Shown here: in pieces, positions 44,668-55,440 of the stretch
Layout: each line of letters begins with the position of its first letter
Numbering within the stretch: position 1 is the stretch's first letter
NCBI GenBank assembly: GCA_024734495.1
Contig: JALMQS010000061.1
Location: 9,974,598 to 10,038,597, forward strand
Direction: 5' to 3'
DNA: 64,000 nt
Source of the DNA: Forficula auricularia
Lineage: Eukaryota > Arthropoda > Insecta > Dermaptera > Forficulidae
Translations under genes and position numbers: made by a program
Notes under the pieces: generated by a model
Databases searched by the model: none
What the model was told of the DNA's origin: nothing
What the model saw: the letters and a program-made list of their open reading frames with translations, nothing else

Positions 44668-45573
44668 TAAAAAGCCTCATTGATATCGAAAAGTGACTCG
44701 CCACTTGGAGAATCAACGTCAATGAGACTAAATTAGCTCATGTAACCTTCACCCTAAAAAAAGCCTCTTGTCCCACGATCAAAATTTTCAATAAACCTAT
44801 TCCTCAGACTAGTGACGCAAAGTACAGTGGGATGCACCTAGACAGAAGACTGACCTGGCAAAAGCACATCAAGACGAAACTCAAACAACTGGGACTTAAA
44901 CTAGATACTAATCGAACAAACGCATTCGCCAATTCATTTATCCCTATGACATCTAGAGACTGGAGCTCTCTTCCCCCGACCGTCTTTCCAGCTACTTATA
45001 ACCTACAATCTTTCAAGACCAGCATCCACAGATACCTTCGACTGCTACCCAATCCCCAAATCTCCCCTTATCTTCACCTTACAAGGGTCCACCACGGACT
45101 TCAGAGGTTGTACCTTCTTGGTGCAACTTCTTCTTGTATCAATATCATTATAAAAAAAAAAACTTCAAAAATCATACTGGCTAATTGGCAGACGCTCACA
45201 AATGACTAAAACCAACAAAATACTCATCCACAAAACAATAATAAAACCAATATTAACATATGACATACAACTCTGGGGTTCGGCAGCTGAATCCAACATA
45301 GAAATTATTCAAAGATTCCAAAACAAAGCGCTGAGAGCAATCACTGATGCCCCCAGAGGGGTACCAAACACGACTATACTAAAAGACATAGAAATAACTT
45401 CCGTCAAAGACGAAATAAGACAACACAGTCACAAGTACCTGAACAAACTAACTCACCACCCAAATGAGTACGCTCATGACATAATAAATACATTACCACC
45501 AACAAGATTAAAAAGACACAGACCAATCAACCACCAAAACGGTTCATGTGACCATGGCAAACCTTCTTGAAAC
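44668..45573 (+). pseudogene. Jockey ORF2, reverse transcriptase C-terminal part
   Basis: Before the insertion: ATWRINVNETKLAHVTFTL, then GMHLDRRLTWQKHIKTKLKQ, the region after the RT palm where Jockey has YLGxHLDxxLTW; the upstream tryptophan codon near 44690 is TGA. After it: QKSYWLIGRRSQM, KPILTYDIQLWG and IEIIQRFQNKALRAITDAP, the well-conserved Jockey C-terminus. Joining the two sides at AAACT keeps the frame, which shows that the insertion came second. The catalytic YxDD part is missing through 5' truncation. Not functional. Confidence 0.85.
44903..45159 (+). mobile_element. 3' end of a second LINE nested in Jockey
   Basis: Frame NRTNAFANSFIPMTSRDW then SSLPPTVFPATYNLQSFK, a WNSLP-type ORF2 tail, 3'UTR and an A-run at 45152-45162. 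Same family as 56520-57250. AAACT occurs on both sides as target duplication (44898-44902 and about 45160-45164). Confidence 0.8.
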
Positions 45574-45716
45574 CAATAAATCCCACCTTAATGATAAGTC
45601 AATGGAAATATCATTAAAATCATTGTAAATCATGTCATTTTTCTTTAAACCTGTAAAGAAGCTTATTGCCCGCCAGTGCAGTTTGCTGATGTACTCTTGG
45701 AGACTAATAAAAAAAA

Positions 45717-46740
45717 AGTGTGAGTAGGATACGCATTTATATGACTATCTAAACATATATATGAATAGCTGATTGAGTCCTTCTATGAATTCCGAAGACA
45801 TACCTAGATAAATCTTCCAAAACTAGCTTATCGTGCGTGCCTTCGGCACGCCCTCGAAGCTCGGCCCTCCGGGCTGGTCCCTGGCGGGAGGCGTCTCAGT
45901 CCAAAAATTTTATTCCTCTTAAAAAACCACACTCCAGATGTATACCTGTAAATACATAGTCTCTTAAAAGTTTCGCCTATTTTCGTCCTGACACAGCTAC
46001 AGAAATGAGGATCTAGATATGAATCTGAAAGTATTTTTTTTTCTATAATTTACAGCATTGTGATATTTTTTGTGTGGAAATAGATTTATTTAAATAAGTG
46101 GAATCGTGTGAGGAGGAGAATTATATTATATCATTTTTTTTAAATTTGGGATCGATAATCGATATAAGGCTCAAAATATTTAAAAGAGATCAGGTGTTGT
46201 TTGTATGATAGGCTGTTCCAGAATTGCCATGAGAAACTCGGGCATGCGTGTCTTAAGTCGTTCAATTTTGTAAAAATCAAAAAATAAGAATAACAAAGTT
46301 TAGATTTTTAAAAAATTATAAAAAAGTGGCAAATTATAATAAAATATACAAATAATATATAAAATATATATCAAATAAGATGTGATTAGTTTCTTTTTCT
46401 GTGCGCAAAGAAAATCGAATTGAATATTTAATTTTTGAGTAGTGAGGGGGGGGGGAGGAATAATTATCAATAAATTTAATGTTTCTTAATTTAAAATCAA
46501 TTGGAGTCTTTCATTTTGAAATTCGAGTTCAAATTACAATTATATTTCAAATTTTCCGCAAATATACCGACGGCATAAGCGCTCCCTGTCGGCAGCATTC
46601 TCTGAGGGTTGCTGAAAATTTATATAGGCTATTATATATATGTAGTATACTTGAGATAAAAAAAAAATCGTTCTTATTTGCCGTTCATAAGGAAAGAATC
46701 AAGTTGATATTCTTTTTCTGAAATTTGGCATTTACGCATC
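45717..46740. other. Spacer with GC-rich hairpin patch
   Basis: 45833-45895 is GC-rich with CGTGCCTTCGGCACG hairpin and GGCCCTCCGGGCTGG; it resembles a transposon terminus but no partner was found. Poly-G near 46446. Confidence 0.35.
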
Positions 46741-47045
46741 AAAATATTATTGTTTTTGTTTTTTAAAGCCTCCACTTCTCTCTTTTTAGCTCTCCGATCT
46801 GTAAAACGAGTAAGGCGCGTTTTTCAATTAAATAAACTTTTAGCCTCACGTTCTGTGTCTATTTCAGTCCGTACCCGAAATAGTTTCTATTTTGAATGGG
46901 TGTATGTGTTGTGTGTGTGATTTGAGTGTAGGGGTCAAAATAACCGAATTTTCAGAGTGAACTCTGAACTTGATGTGATAGACGGAGTATATTAGAGCCC
47001 GTGGCGAAGCCAACTCTCTTCGATCTAAATGTAAGTAAAAAAAAG
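46741..47045. other. Balanced-composition island, possible exon
   Basis: Starts after CTCTTTTTAGC (acceptor-like) and ends at AAATGTAAGTAAA (donor-like). No known protein in any frame; a non-coding exon or regulatory element is possible. Confidence 0.25.
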
Positions 47046-47269
47046 AGGGAGAAATGTGTTATATGTCGGGATTAAAACTTTAAAGACAACTAAATACGAG
47101 TATATAGGGCAAGAAAAAACAGTTCGTGTAGAATAAATGTTGGAGAGAAAAATCTAGGAGTAAGTTTTCTTTTAAAAAATATGATGTATGTGATCAATCC
47201 CTCTGAGAATTGGCCATTTGAAGTAGAGGTAGAAAAATAGAGCCCTTTAGGACTTAATACTTTCTATAA

Positions 47270-48125
47270 GGAATAAATCAAAGAATTTGTTTTTTGCTTG
47301 ATGATAATAAATTTATATTTCATAGGTAATTATAAAATTATAGACTTGTTATTTGGAGGAAATTGGGAAAACTTTTTCAAGACTGTACGCTTTTTAATAT
47401 TTTCTTATCATCTAGACTAGATTCTAGAAAGTTGAAATTTGACAATAAAAAGTATTTATCAATAAAAACTTTTATATCAAATTTCATCTTATAAAATACA
47501 ATCCGGTTTGGTTTGTTTTACGAGGTGTAGCCTTATATGAATGAAATTTTTTCAATCAAAGATACAATATTCATAATTATAAATTTTGTGGTCACTTGAT
47601 TCTAAATCTTAAAATACATTCAAACAACAATATGGTATATATTATATTTTGATTATAATTTTTTGAGGATTTCGATTTTTGAAAATTTTTAAAATTTACT
47701 TGTAAAAAAAGTAAAATGCTGTTAAAAGTTCATGGGAAACATATTTAGGCCGTAGATAATGGGAAAGCCATTGTAATTATCGCAATGAATAAATAAAATA
47801 TTTTTAAATATATACTATATACCTCTATCAGATCTATACTCTGACATCTCCCCCTTTGAAATCCTCTAGTTGTTATGTTGACACTAATAAAATTTAAAAT
47901 AAAATAAAATTTTTGTTTTTATTTATCATAACGCTTATTCCAATATTTTTATATTAATAAATATATAGTTATATTATTTTTTTTTTTTAACTTTTTTCAC
48001 AAAAAAATTCTGGGTACGTCTCTGATATTTAGTTGTATTTATTTACATCAAGCAAAAAACACATTCTTTGATTTATTTCTCATAGAGTTATAAATTTAAC
48101 AACTCTAGTTACTCTCGGCAAAAAG
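47270..48125. mobile_element. Family-S element with long terminal inverted repeats
   Basis: AATAAATCAAAGAATTTGTT then TTTTGCTTGATG (47270-47301) is mirrored at 48047-48085 with one or two differences; GTTACTCTCGGCAAAA follows on the right. The interior is AT-rich with no frame. Confidence 0.65.
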
Positions 48126-48430
48126 CCTTTTCAATTTTAATACTTTGTACATTTGAAAATTTATTGCTTGCACTCACTGCTCAAATATTTCGATTTTTCT
48201 GACCTAAATATTAAAAAGCTGTTGTACGTTGTTCCTATATACAATATAAATCAAATTACTTTTAAATGTGACAAAAATAGTTGATGAAATTGAGTGAAAA
48301 TTTTAAAAAATCGTCAATATCCTGTTTCACTTAAATTATGAAGGCGAATGATGAAGGGAATACTACGTCCAAGACAAAGCCTTAATTTGGCACCCCCCCC
48401 CCACCAAATAAAAAGAACATTGACCTTGCG
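48126..48430. other. Spacer with poly-C run
   Basis: C-run at 48393-48402; nothing else. Confidence 0.4.
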
Positions 48431-48435
48431 AACCC

Positions 48436-48467
48436 CTGAAGAAGGAGGGATAAGCCTCCGAAACGAC
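48436..48467 (+). ncRNA. Hammerhead-like core
   Basis: CTGAAGA, A, GGAGG/CCTCC with loop GATAAG, GAAAC, then GAC instead of GTC, which would weaken cleavage. Followed by CAATAAATA and GGACTGTCTCATC, the same downstream ending as at 37882-37985 and 57883-57945. Confidence 0.45.
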
Positions 48468-48575
48468 GGTTTTCAATAAATAGATAGATATAATTTTCTC
48501 TCTTTTTTTGAACCTTGGACTGTCTCATCAAAATCCATTCAAAAAGAAAAAATTTAAAAGTTAAATTTTTAAAGG
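48468..48575 (+). repeat. 3' part of the ribozyme-bearing repeat family
   Basis: Shared layout after the core: AATAAA, about 50 bases, then GGACTG, TC and CATTC. Compare CTGGGCTGCCTTCCATTACA at 37966 and TTGGACTGCCTTTCATTTTC at 57911. Confidence 0.5.
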
Positions 48576-48654
48576 ACAATGTACGTTAAATCCTAAATTT
48601 AATTATACATAAAAGTGACAACATTGTTTCCCCCGAAATCGATAACATGTAACT

Positions 48655-48970
48655 CAAATGTTCCCAAACTGTGCGCCGCGAAGCTTCATAATTAATTGAC
48701 ATTTGGATAACGAGACAAAAAACAAAGTGAGAAGCTAAATATTTATTTATTATTAATTTTTATCTCTTACTTACGATTAGACATACATAAACCAAAAAAA
48801 AATTAACTTTGACACCCTCGAAAAAATCTGAAATGTATACAAAGGTTCCACCCTGTGGTCTGAATTTTTGATTTTTATAAAAAAATAAATTATAAATTTT
48901 CGAGATATTTTTATCGATTCTAATACAAAAGTAATTAGAGAGACCAAATATGCTATTTGTTTTGATTTAA
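48655..48970 (-). mobile_element. hAT-family relic with 180-bp unit
   Basis: Left end AATGTTCCCAAACTGTGCGC then CGCG, matching the reverse strand of the end at 17308; inside, a reverse-strand copy of the 180-bp unit (GACACCCTCG, CTGTGGTCTGAATTTTTG, ATATTTTTATCGATTCTA). Confidence 0.6.
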
Positions 48971-48984
48971 TAGTATGTGCTACT

Positions 48985-49190
48985 TCTACTTATCTATTTT
49001 TTTTTTTATTTATTTTTTTTTGTTTTTATTCATATTTTTCATTTTTATTCATGTTTTTTCTTTCTATTTGTTTTTGTAATTTTTGTCATCTTTTTGTTCA
49101 TATTTTTTTTTTTTTTTTTTTTATTTTTTTTTTTTTTTTTTTTTGTTTCTGCTCATCTTTTTCATTTTTGTTTTTATTAGTTTTTATTTA
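48985..49190 (+). repeat. Long T-rich low-complexity tract
   Basis: Mostly T with isolated A, G and C, including runs of about 20 T. Frames here are artefacts. Confidence 0.9.
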
Positions 49191-49199
49191 TTTTACATA

Positions 49200-49352
49200 G
49201 ATATGTATAAAATTTTAACAATGCGACTACTGTAAATAGAGAGGGAGAAAGAGAAAATGTATTACCACCAATTGTATATACCTATTTTGTAAATTTCTTA
49301 TCTGTTGTAAGAGGAGGCACTCTCCTGCGCGGCCAAATAAATAATATAAATA
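49200..49352 (+). mobile_element. LINE 3'-end fragment
   Basis: Hairpin AGGAGGCACTCTCCT, GCGCGGCC and tail AAATAAATAATATAAATA, the same architecture as at 7173-7328 and 29280-29345. Confidence 0.5.
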
Positions 49353-49412
49353 GGGCGCCATGGAAAAATTTTAATTGAAAAAAGGCGCCGCGACTCGGAA
49401 AAGGACCCCTGA
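49353..49412. mobile_element. hAT-like right end
   Basis: GGCGCCGCGACTCGG then AAAAGGACCCCTG; reverse strand starts CAGGGGTCC. Left end not found. Confidence 0.35.
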
Positions 49413-49599
49413 ACTAACATAATTATAACTTATTTAGTAGTATATGTATATATATATTGACGACTTGTTTTCATAAAATTATTAATTAATGTTGTGTTTA
49501 TTTTCCTTTGTTCATTTTGTTTATTATAATATAATAATACACTTTTTTGAAAATTATTATAAAGTGCTAATAGGCCAATTAGGTGCTTTCTTGGGTCCT

Positions 49600-50050
49600 T
49601 AATACTCTTGCAGACATCGTTTCCGCTTAACTACAGTGTATGACAGAGCCTCTTTTGCGAGTCGAGACCAAAAGGCTTGCGGTTTTCATTTAGCAGAGTA
49701 ATTTAATAACTTGCTAATATCTGGCAGTCTTAATAGGAAAGGCTTAGCAACGTGTAAATATGAATACAGGGAACAAAACGCCCAGTGTGTTGGTGTCCCG
49801 CGACATCAGCAGCACCAGCTATGGTTGGTTGAGTTCTTAAGCTTGGCACCGGCTGGGGTGGCCTGACAAGGGTTGGGGGTTGCAAATGGAACAAAGCCGT
49901 TTCAGCTCGCTGCTCGAATGAACAATCGCATCACAATGCGTAAACCGCGGCTCCAGTAAATAAGTGTAATGTTGAGATAGTGATAATGCTTTTATTATAA
50001 TCTCTGCTGATTAATTCTCATTTGGACCGGAGATGATTAAGATAGATATT
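49600..50050. other. Balanced-composition island, unknown
   Basis: About 450 bp of complex, GC-richer sequence lacking any repeat seen elsewhere in the window (for example GTCCCGCGACATCAGCAGC). No convincing frame. Candidate unique host sequence. Confidence 0.3.
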
Positions 50051-50190
50051 GTGTAAGAGGGAGTTAGAAATCATTAACATCAAAAACTTAGAGCCCCCAA
50101 AAAACATAATTTTCATCGAACTAGGTACCTTGTTCCTTACCTAGTCAATAGTATACATTCTATATAAAAATTATACGTAAACGATTAAAT

Positions 50191-50968
50191 CAGGGCTGTC
50201 CAACCCGTGACCTGCGAGCCGCATGAGGCCCAGCACTGCAATGAGTGTGGCCCAACATAAAATCATAAACTTTCTTAAAACATTGAGATTTATATGTAGA
50301 GATATATTTATTCCCTTTTTCGAAATTTGATTGTACATTTGTACAATACATGAATTTTTTTCAAGAATAAAATTCACTAAAAGTAAAATTATATGTTCAA
50401 TTATACCTATAAGATAAAAAAATAATGAAGTTTCGAATATTTAAAAATTCTTCTTCTCATATTTTCATTTTCTAAAATATTTATTATTTTAATCATTTAT
50501 ATGGTACGAGTTTATAGTTATCATTCTAGTCCTTAAGGGGACAAGGAATTGGGATTTTCTAGAACAATCACAATTAATCGATATTTCTCTTCTGGACTAA
50601 AACTAGTCAGGACTTGTCTTTTAGATCTTTTCATGTTTTTTGTCAATAGATAATGGATAGTCAGGGATTATTATATCCGTGACCCTTTTAAAAAATAAAT
50701 AATCATTTCTCATATTCACATATCCTTCTTTAATCCCAAATGATTTAAACCAGGGCTGTCCAACCCGTGCTTCAATATATAACATTTACGAAAAGTAAAA
50801 TTAGAACCTCACTATAAACTAAAAAAATAATAAAGCTCTTATTTCTACATTATCAACTATCTTTTTTGAATAACAAATATCAAGAGAATTATAAATTTTA
50901 ATCGTGGTCCGAGACAATTTTTTTTCTTCAAAAGTGGCCCATGTAAACCAAAAGGTTGGACACTCCTG
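50191..50968. mobile_element. hAT MITE with perfect 8-bp TSD
   Basis: Ends CAGGGCTGTCCAACCCGTG and, reverse strand, CAGGAGTGTCCAACCTTTTG; perfect GATTAAAT duplication (50183-50190 and 50969-50976). A second copy of the left end occurs inside at 50752, so the element contains a partial internal duplication or a nested relative. Confidence 0.85.
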
Positions 50969-50976
50969 GATTAAAT

Positions 50977-51629
50977 AATCAACTTTACTAACCAGACGGT
51001 TGGGATATTGAATTCATTCCATTTTTATTTAATTGTGCATAGAAGTGTGGTAAACAAGAAAAGTCATTTTCGAGCATGACCTTTTTTTCTGTCTGTCTAA
51101 TGTCCACGCGTGTCTGTAAAGAGTTCGTTTTGAAGTTAGTAAATTTTTAATTCTTAAAGCAAAAAGTAAATAGTTATTAATTTGATTTATTAGCTTAGAA
51201 CTTCCAGACAAAATATGCTAAAAATCAGAAAAATATCGAATCATTATACAATCAAGAGCTCATGTAGGGTTCTAGCTATTAAGATGAAGTTTGAAACAAA
51301 CGTTTTTAATTATAAGCTACATTGCTGTGATAGGCTTTATTTTTTTTATTATTTCTCATACAGAACAGAGGACAATTGATTTTGACCTATAACAAGTGTC
51401 AGCGGCTAGATCTGTCTCCGGTGAGATTTTCTGATTTTTTTTTAAAGATGATATCATAGATAGTTTGATTTGGGGTTGAAATTTGTAATTTCAATGTACA
51501 TAACTAAATTGAACGTTTTTTTTTATCAACCAAAAAACAAACAAACAAAAAGGCGTCGAAAGTGTTTCCTAAATAAAAGTTTCAGCGAATTCAATAGTAT
51601 AGCTACAAATATCTCATTTCTTGAAAAGT
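50977..51629. other. Spacer, nothing firm
   Basis: No repeat end or domain recognised. Confidence 0.4.
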
Positions 51630-51690
51630 CAGTGGCGGGACCAGGGGTGGACGCGGTTGGGAGAGCGTCCAACCCAAATTCTTCTCGCCA

Positions 51691-51752
51691 AACTGCTCTC
51701 CCAACTGTTCGCCCAACTGCTCGCCCAACCGCTCGCCCAACCGCTCGCCCAA
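51691..51752 (+). repeat. 12-bp minisatellite, five units
   Basis: GCTCGCCCAACC and variants in tandem, just inside the left end of the hAT-like element. Confidence 0.85.
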
Positions 51753-51910
51753 CCTGCTAAATCGAGCATTTTAGCAAAAAATATTGAAAAACCCAGTTGA
51801 TGAAATTAGAAAAAGGTAAACAATCGCTTTCAATATAATAGACCTTATACATATAATAATAATAATTATACATTATTATTTTGATTATTTATGTCCATCG
51901 ATTAAATTAA

Positions 51911-52950
51911 TTTAATAGGCCAGCATATCTTTGCTTTGTCGATCTCTCCAAGGCCTTTGATCGTGTAAGGTTACAGGATGTTACGGAGTGCCTTCTCAAG
52001 CGAGGCGATCCTCCAAGAATTTTAAAAATTATCCAAGATCTAAACACAGGTAACACGACTTACATCAAATCCATTAGCGAGAGAACAAAACCTATTAGCA
52101 TCTTCAGTGGAGTAAGACAGGGAGATTCATTGAGTCCTATGCTCTTCAATGTGATAATGGACGATATTATCGAAAATCTACCCGAACACCTTGGCTACAA
52201 ATTGGAGGAAATCACTTTGCCAGTGGTGTGCTATGCTGATGACGCAGTCTTCATGGCGGAGTGCGAAGAGGAGCTTCAAATTCTCCTGGACAAATTCTCT
52301 AAAAATTCCGATCGGCTTAACATGCAAGTCTCTACCACCAAGACAAAATGCATGGCGATTGCAAAAGCTTCCCTTAGGTGTAACTTAGTCATCAACAACA
52401 GTCCAATAGAACAAGTCCCAAGCTTTAACTATCTGGGAGTTCAGATTTCTAGCAGACGAAACCTTAAGGAAGAAGTAACTTCGCAAGTCATCAAAGGAGC
52501 AAAAATTTCGGGCTGTCTATCCAATCTAGTCTGGAAAAATAAGTTTATGTCTGCCGAAAGTAAAATTAGGATATATAAGACCTGTGTTCGCCCGATAATA
52601 ACATATGGGGCTGAGTCTAGGGCAGACACAACCGTTACAAAGCAGCTTCTCCGGACAACTGAGATGAGAGTTGTAAGAGCCATCCATTCGAAGACCCTAC
52701 ATGACAAAATCCGGAGCGAACACCTTAGGAAAATAAGCGGTCTTCAGGACATAGTCGATTGGGTTCATGTAAGAAGAAAATGCTGGGCTGCCATGTAGAC
52801 AGAATGCAAGACGACCGTCTCCCGAAAATATTGGCAAAAAACCGTCCCGAGGGGGTCAGAACCCGTGGAAGACCAAAAAACGATGGAAAGAGAGTTATAA
52901 CCCTGGTGACTGATTATAATATGTTGGAGAAACAGGTGTTCACACCTATA
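51911..52950 (+). pseudogene. Non-LTR reverse transcriptase, palm to C-terminus
   Basis: Open from 51911 to 52798. Motif A FVDLSKAFDRV, motif B GVRQGDSLSPMLFNV, motif C YADDAVFM (catalytic YADD intact), then PSFNYLGVQIS and thumb/tail IYKTCVRPIITYGAES, LRTTEMRVVRAIHSK. After a frameshift near 52790 the tail continues GHVDRMQDDRLPKIL-like with RPEGVRTRGRPKNDGKRV, as in RTE-like and related elements. The endonuclease and fingers are lost by 5' truncation. The tail sequence and short-repeat 3' end favour an RTE-like clade, not proven. Confidence 0.88.
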
Positions 52951-52968
52951 TAGAAGAAGAAGAAGAAG
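51912..52968 (+). mobile_element. 5'-truncated LINE fragment with TSD
   Basis: Flanked by ATTAAATTAAT (51901-51911 and 52969-52979), ending in an (AGA)n/(GAA)n tail rather than poly(A). Insertion of a truncated reverse transcript is clear. Confidence 0.88.
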
Positions 52969-53035
52969 ATTAAATTAATAAGTTGTTGTAGGGAAATAAG
53001 AATAATAACTTATGAAAATATTTTTATTTTTTGCC

Positions 53036-53058
53036 AACGTTTCGTCAACTTTCCTCAG
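53036..53058 (-). ncRNA. Shortened hammerhead-like core
   Basis: CTGAGGA, eight bases (helix II almost gone), GAAAC, GTT. Likely inactive. Confidence 0.25.
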
Positions 53059-53156
53059 GGCTCAAACAAATTAATTTCCTTGCATATTTGTCATTTCATA
53101 AATATTCATTCTTAGCAAACACATAGGCCAGTCATCGAACAGAATTTGTTTGAGCC

Positions 53157-53187
53157 CTGAGGAAGTCAAAAAAGTTTACGAAACGTT
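53157..53187 (+). ncRNA. Hammerhead-like core (CTGAGGA form)
   Basis: CTGAGGA, poorly paired helix II, GAAAC, GTT; GCC before and GGC after can pair as helix I. Confidence 0.3.
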
Positions 53188-53403
53188 GGCAAAAAATAAA
53201 AAAATATTTGCATAAGCTATTGTCCTTATTTCCCTACAACAGCTTATTAATTATACATTATACCTAACTATTAAAAAAGAATAAATTATAGAAAAATCTG
53301 TATTACCCCAAATAATGAACATTTTTGCTATCCATCCTTCAAATTTTTCTGCCTGGTGTTGCCCAACCGAAAAGCAAAAGTTGGCGCCGCCACTGTGAGT
53401 AGG

Positions 53404-54390
53404 TCAAGATTTTTCTTTCTTTTTTTAAAATAAGATTAAAAATGTGAAAATAATAAATGCATAATCTTACCCAATGAATATTTTGTCAAATTTAACGAAT
53501 CGTTTTGACATTCTCTTTTGGATAAAAATACTCTTAAAACATCGCAGTTCATTCAAATTAGAATGTATCGATTTCTATTTTATTCAGTATGAATAAATCA
53601 TGATATTTTTGTGATATTTATATAAATCTAAGCAAGAGTAGAATATATAATACAAGAAGATAATATCCGTTAGGTTTTATATTCATCTAGAAATGTCCGG
53701 ATAAAAATTATATAAAGCTTCGTGAGTGAAAACTATCTAAACTTTTAGATCACGAGAGCAAGAAAAGAGTTATAGGGAACGACAGATGTTTAGATGATAA
53801 AAGAAAAAAAAATATTTGTTATGAATTTACTATTTATTTTGAAAGTTTTTAAGTACATAAATGTTGGGAAGCTATTTGCCATGTAAATATAAAATAAATA
53901 AATTAAGGATCACTAGGATTTTTGATTTGTAATTAATTTATAATTGAATTTCTTAAAACATTGAATTCAAAACAAAACACATCATAATATGCAAAATGAG
54001 TTAAGAATTACTTGACGTAATTTGCTTTTTCGTTTTGTTGGCTTTATTATATTACATTAAAGATTAAAGTAATTCAAATATAATAAACAGGAGTTTAGAA
54101 AAGAATTTCATTTTTGTATTCTAACAGAGTGGAAAATTCCCTTTTTCAGCTCTTGATTATTTAAATTATGCTTATTTTTTTAACGAGAAAATATTTAATT
54201 TAAATTAACCCAGAAAATGGAGAAAAAAGTGAAAAAAATTTCAAGACTCGCTATGCTCTTTTTATACTTATATTATGATTTGGCCTTAAAATAACAATAA
54301 AACCAATAAAAAATTGTTTTCTGCATTTCTTAAACAAAATTCTTAAACTAGAAAGTCCAAAATTTAATCAGAATTTTAAATACAAACATT
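53404..54390. other. AT-rich spacer
   Basis: Nothing recognised. Confidence 0.45.
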
Positions 54391-54394
54391 TTGA

Positions 54395-55060
54395 TTTATA
54401 TATACAAAATTGGGTTGAGTTTAGTCCAAATGCTTGGAATTTTAATTTTTTGAGCCCCTCCTCGCATTTTGGGTGGCTAGTTTTTGCATTTCTAGTTTTC
54501 TGGGGGCCTACAGATTATACACTCAAAAGCAAGAATAAAAACTGGTCAGTTGATAATTAAAAGTACAACATTAAAAAAAAAATCCATATTTTGACTAGAT
54601 AGGTAATTAAAAAAATTATTTCTAAAGCTAAAATGGCATTTTACTTTTTTTGACTTAATAAATATGATTTAAAAAAACAGAAAATTGTAACGGCTTCTAT
54701 TAAAATAAAAATAAAAAAACATGATAAATTAAAAAAATGTTTCTTTGTCTCGTATATGAGATAAAAGTATGAACAGTTTCGAAAACAGAATAAGTGATCG
54801 GTTTTCATTAATTTTTTTTTTTTGATATAATATTAAGTTTCCATGAATTAATCGAAAGTGTTAACATTTTAAATTATATCTATTATTTTTAAAAATATTT
54901 TGGTTCTGTTATTTTATTAGAAATTTATTTTAATTCATTTGATCAAAAAATAAAAAATAAATATTATCAAATGTCCGGGTTTTTTGCTGTTGAGTGTATA
55001 CAAATTTTCTAAAGGCCTAGAGTTTTCACTTTTTGACCCTCCCTCCCATTTTGGGTGTTT
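54395..55060 (+). repeat. Repeat B, interrupted units
   Basis: TTTTTGCATTTCTAGTTTTC with TGGGGGCCTACAG at about 54480-54515, and ATACAAATTTTC with GACCCTCCCTCCCATTTTGG at about 55005-55055. The stretch between (54520-54990) begins ACACTCAAAAGCAAGAA and ends TTGCTGTTGAGTGTAT; these are inverted and may be ends of a separate insertion. Confidence 0.6.
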
Positions 55061-55440
55061 TTTTTAAACAAAAGCTGTCAGAAATAACATCATAATTTTG
55101 CTTCTAACAGAATTCGCAGAAGAATTAATATCTTAATTTCATAATTTAACATTAGTGTTCCCCACAACCCCCTTTTGGGGTCAAAATAACAAAATATTCT
55201 ATAGCAATGATTTTAAGTTAGAAAACATGTGATCCAAATAAGAAATTTCATAAAAATACCTCCAGCCGTTTTTATGCCAATTGTGAACAAAATTTGCGAG
55301 GACAGACATACTGACATAAATTTTTTTTGGGGAGGGGGCTTCTTTCATAACTTTTTCTTGAAATGTGTACAACCAAAATCTTTGGCGATTTTTGAGCAAT
55401 GTACAGACAAAACCTTAATTTTATATATATAGATAGATAA
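55061..55440 (+). repeat. Unclassified transposon fragment
   Basis: GAGGACAGACATACTGACAT followed by a G-run (55330-55341) and TATATATAGATAGATAA at the end, a layout common in arthropod repeats. Confidence 0.35.

Larger units (their letters stand above)
44668..45716 (+). mobile_element. Jockey-type LINE, 5'-truncated, interrupted by another LINE
   Basis: Coding pieces 44668-44902 and 45160-45573 belong to one ORF2, followed by a short 3'UTR and an A-rich end near 45716. The interruption is 44903-45159. Confidence 0.8.
52975..53258. mobile_element. Inverted repeat with two hammerhead-like cores
   Basis: Arms from AATAAGTTGTTGTAGGGAAA and its mirror, about 100 bp each, both containing TTTTTGCCAACGTTTCGT and its inverse. 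Cores at 53036-53058 and 53157-53187. Confidence 0.75.
51630..53395. mobile_element. hAT-like element loaded with insertions
   Basis: Ends CAGTGGCGGGACCAGGGG and, reverse strand, CAGTGGCGGCGCCAACTTTT. Inside: a 12-bp minisatellite, a LINE fragment and a ribozyme-bearing inverted repeat. Flanking 8-mers agree poorly. Confidence 0.55.

Noticed and set aside
46741..47045. Coding exon
   Set aside because: Splice-like borders exist, but no frame is open throughout with recognisable protein.
48977..49180. 67-codon phenylalanine-rich frame
   Set aside because: Translation of a T-rich low-complexity tract.
51622..53403. 8-bp TSD for the CAGTGGCGG element
   Set aside because: TGAAAAGT versus TGAGTAGG agree at only 5 of 8.
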